A stretch of 64,000 bases of DNA from Parus major (GCF_001522545.3 NC_031770.1:14982751-15046750); one strand, 5' to 3'; numbered from the stretch's first letter, positions 15,528-30,545 are shown. Numbers and translations are program-made. The notes: generated by a model from the sequence alone, not told the origin.

Positions 15528-18500
15528 GAACAGGGACCCCAGATTAAAAAATTCCATTTTTACTGGACTCTAATAGACTCTGGAAATCCCTGATGATAAT
15601 CTCAACCCTACAAAACTCAATAATTCTTCCATTTCTTTTTCTACTTTCATAAATAAACCACATGCTACTCCTAGTCTAAATGACTATCCATTCTTGCCTC
15701 AAGGACAAATGACTAAGACACTCTTCCTATATTTGAAGTACTTGGCCTGCTTAAAAAACCCATGTGATGTGAAAAATTGTACCTATTTCACTGAGTATTT
15801 TGTACTTTGCAAAGTTACCATCTCTTCTTGCTATAGCTAAGAATTCATACCAGCAGGATAAACTAAAGTTATCATTAATCCCCAGCCCTCCAAGTCTTTA
15901 CTGACTCTGGCATATTCTATTTTGACTTCAATTCAGTGACTAAAAGTATTTATTTTGAAATAAGAGTCACAACTAGCCAAGGCAAATGCTAGAAAACCCA
16001 AGACCCGTATCATGATCTTGAGTCAAGAAAATGGGAAATAAGAAATAGAAGTTTAATCCAGAGATGAGTTAAGATTTAACTCTTCTCTGAAATCACTGCA
16101 GCAAGACCACTCTTAATGCATTTAGCAACAATTAATTCTCAAAGCCAAAACAGCTGCACATTGCTGATGCTCTCCAGATGCAAGGTAAGGAATTAAATCA
16201 TGGGATAATTCAATTGGAAAATTGCTTGTAATTATGGAGAATGCAGCGTCTGCTTGACTCCTTGTGGTGATTGGTAGTTGCTTTAAGAATAGTGAGGTAG
16301 TCTGTGCAATGCATGGAGAATACAAATAAGTAGCTGTGTTATGAGAAATCTCATTTAGTTTCACAAAGATATGGTTTTAACATGATTAAAACTGTATTTG
16401 CTGACATTAATGATAATCCATTTTCACTGTCCCATTACTGCCAACGGCCTGCACAGAGCAGCAATATTCACTGATAGCACCTTCCTTCCCTCTGAAGGAA
16501 CTCTGAGTACTTTGCCAACATGCAGAACACGATCCCACTCTAAACAAGGACCCAAATAGGTTGGTGTGTCCCACCTCATTTAATATATGTACATGCAAAC
16601 AGCCTTGTTCTAACAAGTCATTTAAATCTCCGATGCCACAAGGCTGACAACTGCTAGAAATGAAGAACGGCGCTCCTTCACTTCAAATATTAAAATTCTC
16701 AGTAGTAACACAGGAGAAGGCTGCCATAAGGTCTAGTCAGACTCTCTAGTACTGACAACATGAAAAAAAACAAAAGAAACTGATCTTTTGGACTGACAGC
16801 TACCAGTGGAGAAAAAGAGCCATCTCGTCATCGCCAAACTGAGCGCATGTACTCTGAAAATAACACGATGATGCAGGGGTTTTCAGTCTGCTGTAGAATA
16901 ATTTTACCAGAACTGATCCTAATTGGAGTTACAACACATGTGACAGAGTCTGCTCACTATTTTAAAGTTGGCAAACTGAAAGACAAAATGGCTGCTGTGT
17001 GTGATCACATTCCTCCAGAATCAGTGACTGAATGGGAAAGCCACCTAGAAATACTAGAAATTTACTGTTTCATAGTTTAACCATTAAAACACACAGCTCT
17101 CAGTATATAAAACTCCAGTTACGGTAGCACTGGTTACTATGACATTACATTATCTCTGCTTTAGCTACTGAAATGTTTGCCTGATTTTTTTCTTTCCTTT
17201 TTACATTACAAAGCTTTAACAGAAAAACCATTAGGGAACAAGAGATCAATTATTTACAAGTTGCTTCACAAATCAATCATTCAGTATAAAGCTAAAGTTG
17301 TTATTTTTAGCAGTATTAACTACACAATAATTAAAATTGATTACCAAGTCACAGCCCCTCATTAAGTTGCTGTCAATTGAGGGAAAAATTCCTCAAAAGC
17401 AATTTTTTTTCTTTAAAGTGGTTGTAAAAAGATTCCCATCAATTAAAGAGACATCTGGTAATATGGAAAAGGTGATAAATTATCTCCTTTTCTCAGTGGT
17501 AGTACCTCGTAGACCAAAGGTAGTGCAAAAGAGAAATTGTTATGGTCTTACCTTGTCCTGAAAAGAACAGCCTTGTGTGGGGCCACATAGACCCAATCCT
17601 GCAGAGACAAGCCTTGTATTTCAATCTAACCAAGAGTAACCAAATTCTGTAAGTATTTGGGCAATCATAAGAAATAGAGAAGTTCTCTGCATGTTTTATT
17701 GTGGCAAAAACCACCAGAAAACAAAAAAACAAGCTAAAAGATCTGCTGCTGTGCTTGCTCTCATACCTTCAGCAAGGCTTCCAGTGACATAAGGCACATT
17801 TTTATCACCTTGTGACAGTGTCAGGCTTTAAAAAATCATCCCAGGCTTTAACCCAACAGTAAGAAACTGGGCACATCTTCAGCAATTTCACAAAAAGGCT
17901 TATTGAAAACAGGGGCTAGCAAAATGCCACTTCCTGAAGTCTGTACCCCTTTATCCAGCAATTCCAGTGATACATTCAAAGGACAGTATCTGATAACAAT
18001 CAGAGGAGGGGAACAGAGCAGGAAGGTGCCTTTTAGAAAACATTTTTTAAGAAAAAAACAGAAAAAAAAAATATCCCCAGCAAACACAACCCACACACAA
18101 GTAAACAAGGAGCTTTGATTAAATTTGGGAGTGAAAGAGGCTAATCTGCAGTTCACTCAAGTTTCTGCAGTTCGTATTACCAACAGTTGTAGCAACAAGG
18201 AATTGTTCAGTAACTCAGTCTCATTTTTAAAAAGTTTAGCTTGCTGGTTAAAGTAGTGTACTAAGTAACCAATGAAGTAACCACAAAATCTGTTAATTTT
18301 TGTAAATTGTTTAAGTCATTCCCCATACAATGCCCATTACCAGCTTCACACTCAGGGTCAGTTTTGGTGCCCCACTCTCTGGAAGAGTTAATGGATATAG
18401 CATCGACTGAGGCCCAGGGCAATCAATTTGTTGCTGCAGCGAAGGACATTTCACCTGCCCACCCACAAAGCACTCTGAAATGTATAATTTCATTCAGATA

Positions 18501-20997
18501 AAATAGAAAACCCCAAAAGCAGAGTGGTTAGAGGCATTATCTCTGCTGTGCCTCTTTTTCATACAGCAAATTCCTGTATTCCCTAATTCAGGGACATCCC
18601 AGACAAACTTCTCCATGCCAAAAAAGCTCTTCCCCCAAGCTAAGCAGTGTTTTACACCCAGGTGAGGTCCCTCAGCTCTTTGGAGATCAGTTATTTCAAT
18701 TACACTTTGTCACTCACTCTGTAATGACAGTACAGCTCAACAATCACTCAAGCATTGACTCTATTCCAGTATATTCTTACAGCTGCCCTTACCTGTCCAC
18801 ACAGACACCTTCCCCTGTAAATCAGGGCAAAGAAATGGAAGCTCTCAGCTTCACACAGCACTCATCTGTTACACAAACATTCATCTAAGCACGTAATCAA
18901 ATGCACAATACCAATATTATTGGAAGCATATTAGCTCTTACATGATTTTGCAAGGGTGTTTCTCCTCACTGCAAGGAAAACCTGAACACCAATTCCCAAC
19001 ATTTCACCTGCAGTGAAACACCCCTTAGTCATGGCAAAGGCCCACTGTAGAACAGAACAGGTGACGTAGTGTTAATGGAAACCAACATTCCATTTCTAAA
19101 TAGCATTTTAGCTTCTAGTTCTTGAGTGTTCCTTAATTTTAAGGCAGTTGGGAGTAATATTTCTGAATCCAAACACACCAAATATTCCAGTAGTCTCCAT
19201 TTCAGCCCGACACATAACAAAAATCACCTCTTGGACAGCAAACACCTGCCATTAACCATGTGTTTTGCAAGATGACCACAGAGAAAAATTGCTGGAACAA
19301 GTCAAGCACCAACCTTGAAAAGGCCTGGAGTATATTTTAATCATCCCTTGCTTCAAAGCCATTACAATTATCACTGGATTTTTTCAGTGGAACCGGGATC
19401 CAGATTTTCTGTTCTCTAATTAGGTGATCAAATTCTTCAAAGATAAAAATTCCTTCTACTCCTTAATCACCTTTCTCCATTGACAGATCAGACAACCAGC
19501 TACATATGCTACACTGGTAGTCAAACTTTAATAAATGTTCTTAAAGAAATATGCTATTGAAAATGTTAATTGTTGCTGTTCACTCAGCTGTTGCCACCAA
19601 CTGCAAATGGCCTAACACCTTTATGAAGCTGTTGATTTCAGAGCCCTGAAAATTAAGTTCTGAATTAAGTTATACAATGTTTTGTAATACCTTCTCATAT
19701 TCTTGCTTTTTACCCTTATTAATGATAAAACAAATATTAACTATGCAAGCTGTCAGTTCCTCAAATCTTGATTTACTAATAACACGATAACATTGAATAT
19801 ATTGCCCTGAGACAACTGGATAGGTAAACCAATGACTACAGAAATAAAATAGCTTTCCCTACTGTATTATGGGTACTGGGGCCACCAATTTGATCTTTTC
19901 TCCCAGTCTAAGAAAGTTCTGTTTCTAAAATTCCAAGCTGTGTGTCACAGCAAACTTTCACCGCTAGTGAAATGACCTTGTTGACATGTAGGATCAACTC
20001 ACACAGAGCCTGCCCTATCAATACCTGGTAGTCTGAAAACCTGTAATTTTTTAGGGCAGCCAAATACAAAACAACCTCTGTCTCCTCCTCAAATACTTCC
20101 ACACCTTCAGGAAAAATATAGAGAGTGGAATTAAACCTGCATCCTAATGATGTTTTAACACAGGCTTTTTTGTTTCTTCCATGCTCTGAATAAACACCTT
20201 GAAAACAGAACATCCTTGAACCTTCGGCTCAAAATCAATACTGGAGCTCTGCTGCTTGGGTTTTTCTCTGATAAACAAACCTACTGCGACAGGTGAAAAG
20301 GAATTGTGATCTAACCTTTATTGTGCTGTTTAAGTGCCTTGCAAAGCTCCAAATTACTGCCAGAGATGCCTACCTGTGGTACACAGCAAAATGCTTCCCT
20401 TCAGTGCCTGACCTTTCCACTTCCTCACTGAAAGCACAGGAGTACAGCACCATGTCCTCCACTAAAAGCAACACACAAGGTGAATTATTGTAGTTCAGTC
20501 CTTCATCAGGTTTATATTTTAACACGGGCAATGGCAAGTAACAAACCTGCTTCTGCTGTATGATCATCTTTTCAAAAGTGGAGAAATCTACTCATCACCT
20601 TTTTTACTCATGTTTACACAAGGTAATTTAGAAAGACAGCCTCTCCCAGAAGAGTGATTAGATCTGCTTACAGACATAGAATAGAAGAAAGAAAAAATGC
20701 AGAACAATGGCTAAAAGCCCACTATTACATTTCTTAAATTCTTAAGGAAGTGTCATTTAGAAGTAAGTGGTCCTCGCTTCTCTCATCTCTGTCGTGTCAC
20801 TGAAGCATTCAGCTAACAAGGCTGGCTTTCATTTGACTTTACAATGACTAGGAACCATTAATGTGAATTATAAATGATTTTTTTGAAAACACAGTATTTT
20901 CATTTTAACAAAAGATAGTGACTCGTATTTAACTTTTATAAAATCCTGTTTAGTTGAGGAAGGTGAAAGATGAAGGCCAAGCATTTCCAAATTGCTT

Positions 20998-21045
20998 GCA
21001 TTTGACAGATGAGAAAGCCTGAGCTGTTGAGACTAACGAGACTCA
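20998..21045 (+). mobile_element. Possible MIR fragment
   Basis: 'gcatttgacagatgagaaagcctgagc' followed by 'tgttgagactaac' resembles the MIR segment CATTTTACAGATGAGGAAACTGAGGC...GAGAGGTTAAG. Only about 45 bp match, so a chance resemblance cannot be excluded. Confidence 0.35.
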
Positions 21046-22332
21046 CAGGGACAAGAGAAAGTGATATCTTTACCACAAGCAGGATGCACAACTTAATTTA
21101 TTGCACAGAAAAGAAGGGTTGCTCAACACTGGAACAGGGTCTAGGATTGGAGGTCCCAAATCAACAAGGAGATACTGTGGTATGTCCCCCAGCAGAGTTA
21201 TAAGATGAAGGGCCATGTTGTACTGCTCCCCTCAGCTCACAGTCTCTGGCACAGCCCATCTGAAGAGTGAGAGAACATCTGGGGAAGTCCAGCCATCAGT
21301 TTTCTTCCCTCTCCTGCTTTCCCAGTATGGCCATTCTCATCCTCATACATTATACCATCTATTTAATCACTGTGCTCTCAAAACAAACAAAGAAAACAGA
21401 TGAAACTTCAGGGATAGCTTCTAGCTCATAATTGAAAGGATGATTATTCATTAGAATCTAGGCGAGTTGCTTGGGGCTGCCAAAACAAGCATTGCATGGT
21501 ATTATGAAATTTATTTTTTAAAGATAGAAAACAGAATTCTTATTCAGTCTCTTGTCTTTAACTCTTCAACATTCTTTGGTTATTTTGAGTGGGATAAAAT
21601 AAGCATGCTGACTTTAAGCTACTATACAAGAAAACAACTAAGCTCAGAGGTCCCACCCCCTTCAAGGTAAACACAAACAAAACTACTTTGGTGAGCTTTA
21701 ATATTAACAATTTATATAAGATTTACTCTCTGAAGGCACACCTAGAGGAATATTTCTTGCAACACCTGTGAATTGGTACATGTAATTGTGAGAAAAATGA
21801 GATATTACAAAAGCATTGGTATCAACATATCCTTTATAGAATTACATCTAAAAAACTTGGAATTAATCAGAAAGCCAGGGACAGGAATATTAAAAAAAAT
21901 CAATCCTCTCTTTACCCAAATTTACAAAAATGGTTAAACTGTACTTGGGTTTAGCTTCATCCACACTGAGATTCTGACTGAACCATGATATTTTTCTCTA
22001 CCACAGTTCTAAATTAACAATTTCTTATCTCTGATTAATTAGCTAGACTTTGTTCTTGGCAAGAGTCACAGCAGTAAAACCTCTTAGCTTTTAAAGTTCT
22101 GTGACTCTCTTTTAATGTCTTCACTCAAGCACATGTGTGTAAGGTATGTACTGTAATACAACATAAACAACAGTGCAAAAACACTGCAGCTCTTGCCAAT
22201 TTGATGATGTTTTTAACATAATCTCACAGAAGAGTTGTGTAGGAAATCCCTCATGATAACGTCTATTTATTACCAGTGGAGCAAGCCAACTTCATGAATA
22301 GAACACTGGGGACCAACAGCCCCAACAATTGT

Positions 22333-22436
22333 TAGTAGTGGTTAAGGTGCAAGGGACAAAAGTTTGCACAGCAGGGAACACAACTCACCTTGGGCTACTG
22401 ATTTAACCACACAGGGCTTTAGTTTCTCTCTGACAA
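22333..22436 (-). mobile_element. MIR SINE, core region, antisense on the plus strand
   Basis: The plus strand shows, in order, 'agtagtggttaagg', 'cacagcaggga', 'caactcaccttgggct', 'atttaaccac' and 'agggctttagtttctctctga'. This is the order of landmarks in the reverse complement of the MIR core (GTGGTTAAG, CTGCCAC, GACCTTGGGC, TTAACC, GCCTCAGTTTC, TCTG). It is heavily diverged, as expected for an amniote-wide ancient SINE. A repeat-masking run with the MIR consensus would settle it. Confidence 0.6.
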
Positions 22437-24497
22437 CAGAAAGAAACCCTTCTTCCCACTCTTCAAAACTGTACAAAGTGCCTTTTTTAGCAGGGCATTC
22501 TCAGAGCCTGCTAGGTGAAGTGGAGAAGCACAGGGTATTGTAGTATTTTGCAATGGATATAGTAAGATCATGCTTGGTAAGGATTGCCAAAATGCAGCCA
22601 AGGGGCTGCCAGGCTCACAGGGTCTTGCTGATACTTTACCATACACTGTATTTTTATGTACAGAGCCATATGTGTGAGCTGTCATTGGCATGGTAAAAAA
22701 AATAAATACAGAAATCAGAAGAATCAGGTAGGCTAGAAAGAAATCAAAACTACCAAATAACTTACTCATCCACTGAAGATTTTTTTTTGCATAAATGTGA
22801 GTTTTCCATGTTGAAAAAGTTCAATTTAAAAACCCTCTGAACACAACATGTATCTGGACATACACAAACATTTTGTGATAAAGGGCATTGTCCCTACACT
22901 ACAGAGGGAAAATAATTACGTATGTGTGTTAATCCAGTAGTCTTTTTCTTATAAAAAGGTCAAACACAGCCAAGAGCAGGACACACTTCCCTCCAGCTGT
23001 CCTTTTAATATGCCTCTCATCTTGCCAAGGAGAAACTGTCATTGGGAGTGAGAAAGAGACCATTTTACAACCCATTTATTCTTCATTGTCTCTGCCTTTT
23101 CTGGATATACTTGTTGGAGTACATTAGTCACAGGTATGCAGCAAGCCATTAGAGCATACTAACATCTGATGCACACTGAAACTAATTTTTCTTCTTCAGC
23201 TTGGGGAAACAGACTGCTGGATGTTGCATGCAAGTCTTCACTGAATTAAGGAATGAACAAACAAGATTTCTAAAATCAACAAACCCACGTGCTTCTCCCC
23301 AGTCTGTATAAATACATACCTACTCTATAAACAAACATACTGTCCCTACAGCGAGACAATAATTTGCCTCTTTAGAGCAGGCTCATTAAAGGGAAATAAT
23401 TTTGCAGTAACAAAGCACAAGTGTAGTCCTAATGAGAAGAGCAAGCTGCAAAATGCTAGGAACACCTGGTCCATTTTTTGTACTGACAGAGCATGAGCTA
23501 GAATCTGATGCTTATAAAAAGGCTGTATTTTTCCTTCTTCACAGCCCAGTGGACTCTGGATGCAAGTTTGGTTTGCATTTAGTGTCTTTATGTTGCATCA
23601 ATTCCTATGGGTATGTGCTGCAACATTTGAAACCTTTATGTTGCCAAACTGAGTCTCAAAATCTAAATCTCATCTAGAACAGCCAGTACTATGTGCTGTA
23701 AATAATATTTTTAATTCTAAACCCGCTCTTTGTATACAAATAAATTAGTTGTCATCCCTACAAATCCATGAATCTATCATTCACAGCAAGACTGAGGAAT
23801 AATTTTCAGTCTGTGTTACTTCCAGACCTCACTAAATTCTTCTACTCTTTCACTTGTGGTATGTAGCTGATCCTTCAACTCACACACAACAATTATTTCC
23901 ACTGAGACACTGACTAAATATTAAAGAGGAAAATAACTAATAGGAAACTGAATCCCACTTGAACTAAATTAAAATACATAAGTACAAAAGTTCACAAATC
24001 TTCATGAGATACCTATGGTATATATTTGTTATATAAATAATAAAACCAGGGTGGCATCATATCATAGCAGTATCTTTTTAAGGACTATTCATCTATCTGG
24101 ATTGAACCAGGATGATCCATGCTCTTCTCCAGCATCAGAGAGAAGGATGCAATAAACATTCAGGTCTGCCAGTTTTTTGTCAGAATATGTGACAGGCTCA
24201 ACAACATATTTCCCCCAATAGAAATTCTCCTGAGAAAACAATTCTTGGTTTGTTGTTTCCTTTTACCAGGTCTAAGGTGTCAAGATCTCAAACTCCATGT
24301 AATGATTTACTAAATATGAAATACCTCTGATATCTTGTTCTGAAGACACATAAGATGGATCAATTCTATGAGATCAAGGCATATCCTCAAACCAGTATAA
24401 GAATTAATGTAAAGGGAAAACTTTTGTCTGCCTAGTGTGAGCCCAGCTACTCTCCTTACTCTATTCTTTCACCTGGTAAATACCTTTACCTAAGAGA

Positions 24498-24536
24498 TTT
24501 TTTTTTATTATTTTTTTTTTTGGTGTGTGTGTGTGT
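24498..24536. repeat. Poly-T tract followed by (GT)7
   Basis: A T-rich tract interrupted by 'atta' runs directly into seven GT dinucleotides (24523-24536). Simple intronic microsatellite. Confidence 0.92.
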
Positions 24537-27500
24537 AATTTTAAGTGATACAAGTATTTTTTCTGCTTGAGTTTTACATGAAAAATAACTTATCACCTAC
24601 TTATTTCCTGCAAGTCCACACTCATTTATACTCTACTGTTTTGTTAATAAAGTGATAATCTGAAACAAAATATTATTTATTATCTTTTATTATCTGCCTC
24701 ATTCTTCTTTGTCTGAGGAATCATAAATTAAAGTCAACAACCATTTTATAATCCTGCAGTTCATTATCTTCCATTTGCTGATATACTCAGTGCCTTAGCC
24801 TTGCTCCATTTCTTTAGTAATAATTACAAAAATTAAAACCACATTAACACAATATGCAGATACTTCTTGTTTTAGAACTTACATAAGAGCCTTTCAACTA
24901 ATCAGTGGCTGGTTAAGGCACTGTCCTCATTCATCTCCCACATCTCCTGCCATCTTTCATGAAAGTTTAATCTACATTTTCCATTAAGAAGTCATCTCAA
25001 CTGGAGTACACATTTGCAGGGTGGCTTATTACTTTTCTGATTTTTATTCAGAATGGTGGTCATACCTCCACAACTTATCTCTTCATCTGAAAATTTATCA
25101 AGCAGCTGCATATTTTCCTGGCCCTGAAATCTTCAAATCGCAGAAGCAGAAATTCACTTACTTGATCTAGAATCACAAGATTTAAAAGAGGAGCAGGCAA
25201 CCTGCTTGCATAACCATAGTCAGGAGCAGTAAAGACTCTAATCCTTCCATTTAAAACTGCATTTATGGCTAGAAACAGATCACTCTGACATTAGATCACA
25301 CCTGGATTCAGTTTGCATGCAGTTATTTTGGGTTCAGCTGCTACTGAACTGGTCCTGCCTCCTTAAATACAAAGGATTAATTTTGTAGCAGTCATTCTCT
25401 TTCTTCCTTGTATGATTTGACTCAGAATGAAGCCCCAGCTGTGGTCTCAGATCAGGGACCACAATTGCTGCCTGCCAAAGTCCCTGGGCAACACAGCATT
25501 GCAGGAAGCTGAGCCAGTGCTTCTCAGAAAGCAGGAAAACACCAGCACTGCAGTTAGGTAATGGGAGAGGTGAATGCTGAAAAGTCCCACATGCTGATGC
25601 TTAAACCATCCCTGATGGATGTCAAACTCAGTGCTGTGTCCCAGAGCAGCCCCCCACAGTACAGAAAACTCTGGGCTTGACTCAAGAGTTGAAAGGCACA
25701 GAATTTATGGCTGGTTTGACCTAATTCAGGTTTATCAGAGAGGCAAATGACTCTCTACCTTGAGCATGACAAAAACATAGATCCACACAGCTGAAAGCAA
25801 AACTTCCTTGGTCTACAAATTCCTTCTAACCACAGACTGGGTTGTCTCACCTGCCTCCTTAGGAAATACTGCCACAGTTCCAAGATCTCCAGCTGCCCAT
25901 GTTTCATTACGATAGACTGCAGTGCATTTGCTGGTATAATATATTATGAAGGGTCATGAATAATTAAAAATTAATCACACTTGTCAAAATAAATAAATGC
26001 AGTCAGTGATGCAGAATGCTTGAATTTTTTATAGCATCTTTTTGCTTATTCATGAATTAAAAGAAGTCTAGTAATCCACAATGGATTGCCTACTCATTAC
26101 AGCATGTATAGGCCCAATTCAGATCCCAACAGTGGAGGTTTTCCTGTCAGTCTTTAGCACATCAGTGGAATTTTAACCTTAAATCTCTGACCCTGCAGAA
26201 AGTTACATAAGTTAAGCTAAGAAATGTAAATAACTCCAGCAGATCTTCAGGGGCCTAGCTGGCAGATACACCAGTGATTCACTCACTGGTCTGCTTACAA
26301 GATGAGGGGAATGAAGAAGAGTGAAGCTTTTTAGCACAAATTTAAAAAAAACCAAAACTTTGATATGCTCTCCAGTCGACATTTCTATAGGCAAACAGTT
26401 CTGCACTTCTTCCTACAAATACTTGGTATTTTTGCATGGTTTGACAGCGTTCCCAAGGCTTTAACAGAAGAGCAAATAATAGTAAATACTTAAATAGCAA
26501 CTTTCCTCTAACTCTCTAAATTGGTCTAAAACTGTTAATGCATTTCTATCCTTTTTCAAAGGGAACCCAAGCCTGGTGTGGGAGGTGAATGAGGAACACA
26601 CCATCACACCAGCCCTATCAGACCAAAGATCCATTAATTTTAAACATTTGGCTCTGAGAACAAAGAGCTGGAAATAGAAAATGAAAAAGATTGTATGAAC
26701 AGGGAGAGCAAGCATCTGTCCCTCACCACCCCTAGCCTTCAGGGGCCAGTCACACAAGGACTTTCTGAGCCAGAAAAGGTTCTGTAGAGAATTTAGTAGC
26801 TGTAACTATTTCTCTTTCCTGCACATATCCTGTCAATTTGCACATCCACAGAAGGTTCCAGCAACAACAATACCCTGGGAAGAAAGTTTCACAGTTTTAC
26901 TGTTTGTAAAATACTGAGAGATCTCCTTTAGTTTTGCCTGACATCTAATAATTTTGCTTGATGCTACCCAATACTGTATTAGAAGAAATATCAAATATTC
27001 CTTCTGTACTCATCCTTTCAGTGCTTTACAAACCCTTGGGAGTTTATAAAGCTTTATATATACTTTATAAAGATTTCATAAATTTCTTATTTCTATACAA
27101 CCCTGCATATATTCCTATAGATGCCTCTTGCAGGCAGGGCAGCTCTAGTCAATTTAAGTGTTCCTAGAAGACATCCAGTATATACTTGATCATCTTTGTT
27201 TCCATTCTTTTAAAAACTTTCCCAACTGTAATAAAAGATTTTTGATGCATGGGATCTAGAAGACTGAGTTCTACATACAGCTGCCCCACACATTCATACT
27301 ATAGCATACTGTTCCTTTCCTCCACTCCCTTCCCAGTAAGCCCCCAAATCACATATATTTTGTAACTGCTACTGAGGTGATGCTTTCACAGCTCTAGTCT
27401 TACCCTTAAATCAGCTTAAGTGACAGTAACCAGCTCAAAATCTGTCTGCATATATGCCAAGCTCTGATTGTCTCTCCCACCACCTCAATTCAAATAACGT

Positions 27501-30500
27501 GCACTAAATTTCACCTGCCACTATTAGCTGGTTAAGCATCCCTTTTCAATTCCTTGCAAACTAGACCTTCAATCTTTTACCCTGAATAATTTAGTATCAA
27601 ACTCTTCCACCTCACCATCTATTCCTATCCAGGAGATCAATGATTTGTGTGACACTACATGCTGAACATGCCAAGTGAGTGGATTGCTCAGCTGTGACTG
27701 CAACCAGATGCTGAGGCACCAGGAGCTGGCTCTTCCTCTAGGATGCTCAATCCATGCTGACTTCTGATTTCTTGACACTGAGCTGTATCATGCGGCTGAG
27801 GCAGGAGCAGAAATACAGAAATGCATCCAATGTGTCTCTAGGAGAGATACCAATGATTTTCTACTGAACATTTTACAGAAACCCATGTGAAGCCTAATGA
27901 ATCATACCAGAGGCATTTGTCTCTATCAATGTCTTGCCATGACTTGATAACCAAGTGACAAGGATGAGCTAAACCATCCCAAAATCTAGTTAAGCTATCT
28001 GTTTATCTCTATGCATTTCTGTCTGCAAAGGAGATGAAATGAGATTGAGATAATTGCAAGTACAATTTGCAGGAAACAGTGGGGGTTGGAACTACTGTGC
28101 TTAATTATTTCAGATTGAAACAGACCACACAACTATCTGTGCCAAACAGCTGTAATTAAAGTGATTTAAAATAGAGAGATGCTAGCTCCAAGTGTTGATT
28201 TTCAAATGAGTCTTTATACATGCAAGAGTTACAGTCATCGATGAGTTGCAGACCTACAGCTCTGAGAAAAAAATTACCACTATGTCCAACAAGCCTGGTA
28301 ATTTAAAAAAAAAAAAAGCCCACACATACATAAGCAAATAAACCATACAAAATAATCCACCCTAATGTCCCACAAATCTAAATCCACCTCAATCAATTTG
28401 ACACTGGTTACCTGCCCCTCAGAACAGAAGAAAACAGCAGGACACAAGCTGTAGCCTAAATTGCCTGTATTCCAGATGAGAAACCCCAACCTTTGGGCTT
28501 AGAAATAGAATTTTAACCCAATAGGCAATAGAAAATCAACAGCCAATACCACCTTGGGCTTTGGGCTACAGGGCCAGCCAACATACTCCCCTTTTTCTGC
28601 TTTGATAGATATATAAAACTGAGTTAGACAAAGGTATAATTTTACTGAAGAGGATCCAAAAGAATTATACATTGACAACACGTAGCACCATGGGGACCCG
28701 GCCAGGCTCTTTACCTGGAACTATACAGGTAAATTAATAAACAATACAGGAACAAAACAGGAACAATAAATTGTAAAAACAATTTAGTTCCTTGTGGGTT
28801 TTTCCATCTTTTCCCCCCACTCCAGGAAAATGACATCTATTCTTCTCAATTCAAAACAAGGTTTTAACTCCTAAATTTCAGGGGCAGCCAGCTTGCACTA
28901 GAATTTAAGGAAAAGAAGAAGAAATTCTGATTTATCTCAAACATTCCCTGAACTGTACCTTTGTAGGAAGAAATTCAATATGTGTGTAGATGTTCATTGA
29001 TGCAGAAATTAGAAGATATTTGCATGCAGCACAAATGTTGTCCATCTGCTTTACACACGACACAGAGCACACCAAAATGACTTGGTCTGCTGATGAATCA
29101 ATGGGCCTTAAAAGTTAATTTATAATGGCTATCTGGGGAAAAGTACTATAGTGTTGGTATGGATGAGAAAACAGAATATGAATGAAAGCAGCACAGAAAA
29201 TTTCCTCAATATCTGCCCGAACATAAGAACTGTCACGAACAGTCAGACTGCAGCTCTGCAAAGTCAAATTCTGTCTCTCTGGCTCCTAAGAAAAGAATCC
29301 TTTCACTTGCAGCCTTTTGTGTAGGAGGCTTCTTGACTCTAAACAGACTATTGAATTAAACATCCAGTGATGAATGTATTCTGCAAGAATTTATCTGATC
29401 TTTCTTTAAACTTACACACACTTCTGGCCCCACAACATTAATTCATGTATTTTATTAGCACCATTTATTCAGGTACTACAAGAAAAATATCTCAGCTTCC
29501 TTGTTCTAAACCCAGAACCCACAAACTTCACAGCTGCTTTCCAGTGCTCTTCATTCTGTTTTTTAAAGACCTCTAACCCCTGCCATCAGAGATTGAACAG
29601 ACAATCTTTGTCTGTTTAATTTTTCCTACTATGGAAACTGTTCCATATTCCTTCAAATTTTTGTTGTCCTTCCTGAGACCTCTTTGTTTTCCTGGACAAA
29701 GTTTGTACTCTAACCCCCCAGCCTTCATTCCTGTAGGTCCATTCTCATCAACACCACCTTCCAGAGAGAAGCTCCAAGCAGATTCACTAACAGCTGAAGG
29801 GATGTTAAGAGTTTTTCTGCTTTTTCGGGATTAAAAGAGCACATATATATCTAAAAATCTTTTCAGAACTTACAATCTTAATGAAATATGCTGCTGTTCA
29901 AAGATATGATCATAAGCAGGAAAAGTAATTTCAATAAACCACATTTTTTTCCAAGAAAAGCAAAAATTCTGTTGCACTCCCATCTTTTGGACCTCCTAGT
30001 TCTCTTTAGAGACAGGATCTTTTTTCTGATATTAAGGACAAAGCCCATCTTTGTTTTCTTACCAAACAGAGAACCTAAGCCCTGGACAAAAGGATATTGC
30101 CTAAAATAGTCTGCAAACACATAAGTGGTAAACAGGACCTAGAGCAAAGATAAGGCCAGACTCTGCCAAACACTGAATGACCTTAAACACAGGCACCATA
30201 GTACAGTTTTCATCCAAATATCATCCAAGGCATGGGCCAGCCCAACGCAGATTTTACACAAGACTGAATTTGATACTTTGCTTCCTAGATATACTATGGG
30301 GCTTGCCTTTGGGTGAAAACACATCTTCTCTGTAGAATGATTCCCTTTTGATTGTCACTTTGTTTTCATTCCTTGTCTGTTGAAGCAAAGGGATTATAAC
30401 TATCTTCAACACTTCAGGAGAACATGTGTGTTTGGGCAGGGTTTTGGGCTTTTCTCTTATGGTTATTTTAGAGGGTGGAAGCAAAGGTGTTTTTATTTTA

Positions 30501-30545
30501 AAACTAACCACTACTGACAGCATTACAGAGTTGTATTCATCTTAC

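Larger units (their letters stand above)
1..30545 (-). other. ALK: ALK intron 3, 5' part (exon 4 lies beyond the window)
   Basis: Begins at the exon 3 donor (gtaag at 30545-30541) and runs off the left edge. I looked on the minus strand for the rest of MAM1 (motifs such as ILSPWM, GRYIAQLL, FFALKNC) and found none. Open frames here are short and unrelated to known families. Recognisable contents are an old CR1 3' end (12691-13100), a MIR candidate (22333-22436), a weaker MIR-like piece (20998-21045), a 38-bp tandem duplication (14878-14953) and A/T- or GT-rich simple repeats. The remaining stretches, including 1-12000 and 25000-30500, look like unique AT-rich intronic DNA with nothing I can name. 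From memory, human ALK intron 3 is well over 100 kb, so absence of exon 4 is expected. Confidence 0.85.

Noticed and set aside
18521..18575. 'agagtggttagaggcat' resembling a tRNA D-arm or MIR start
   Set aside because: No acceptor stem, anticodon loop or T-arm could be paired, and no MIR core follows.
27045..27058. 14-bp palindrome tataaagctttata
   Set aside because: AT-rich palindromes of this length are not rare in such sequence, and no promoter context was found.
27569..27778. Minus-strand frame considered as ALK exon 4
   Set aside because: Only a faint resemblance (one Trp-containing stretch) to the MAM1 continuation, with no matching cysteine or ILSPWM-type motif and the wrong exon structure.
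28710..28733. 8-bp inverted repeat tttacctg/caggtaaa
   Set aside because: Perfect 8-bp hairpins of this loop size are expected several times by chance in 64 kb.
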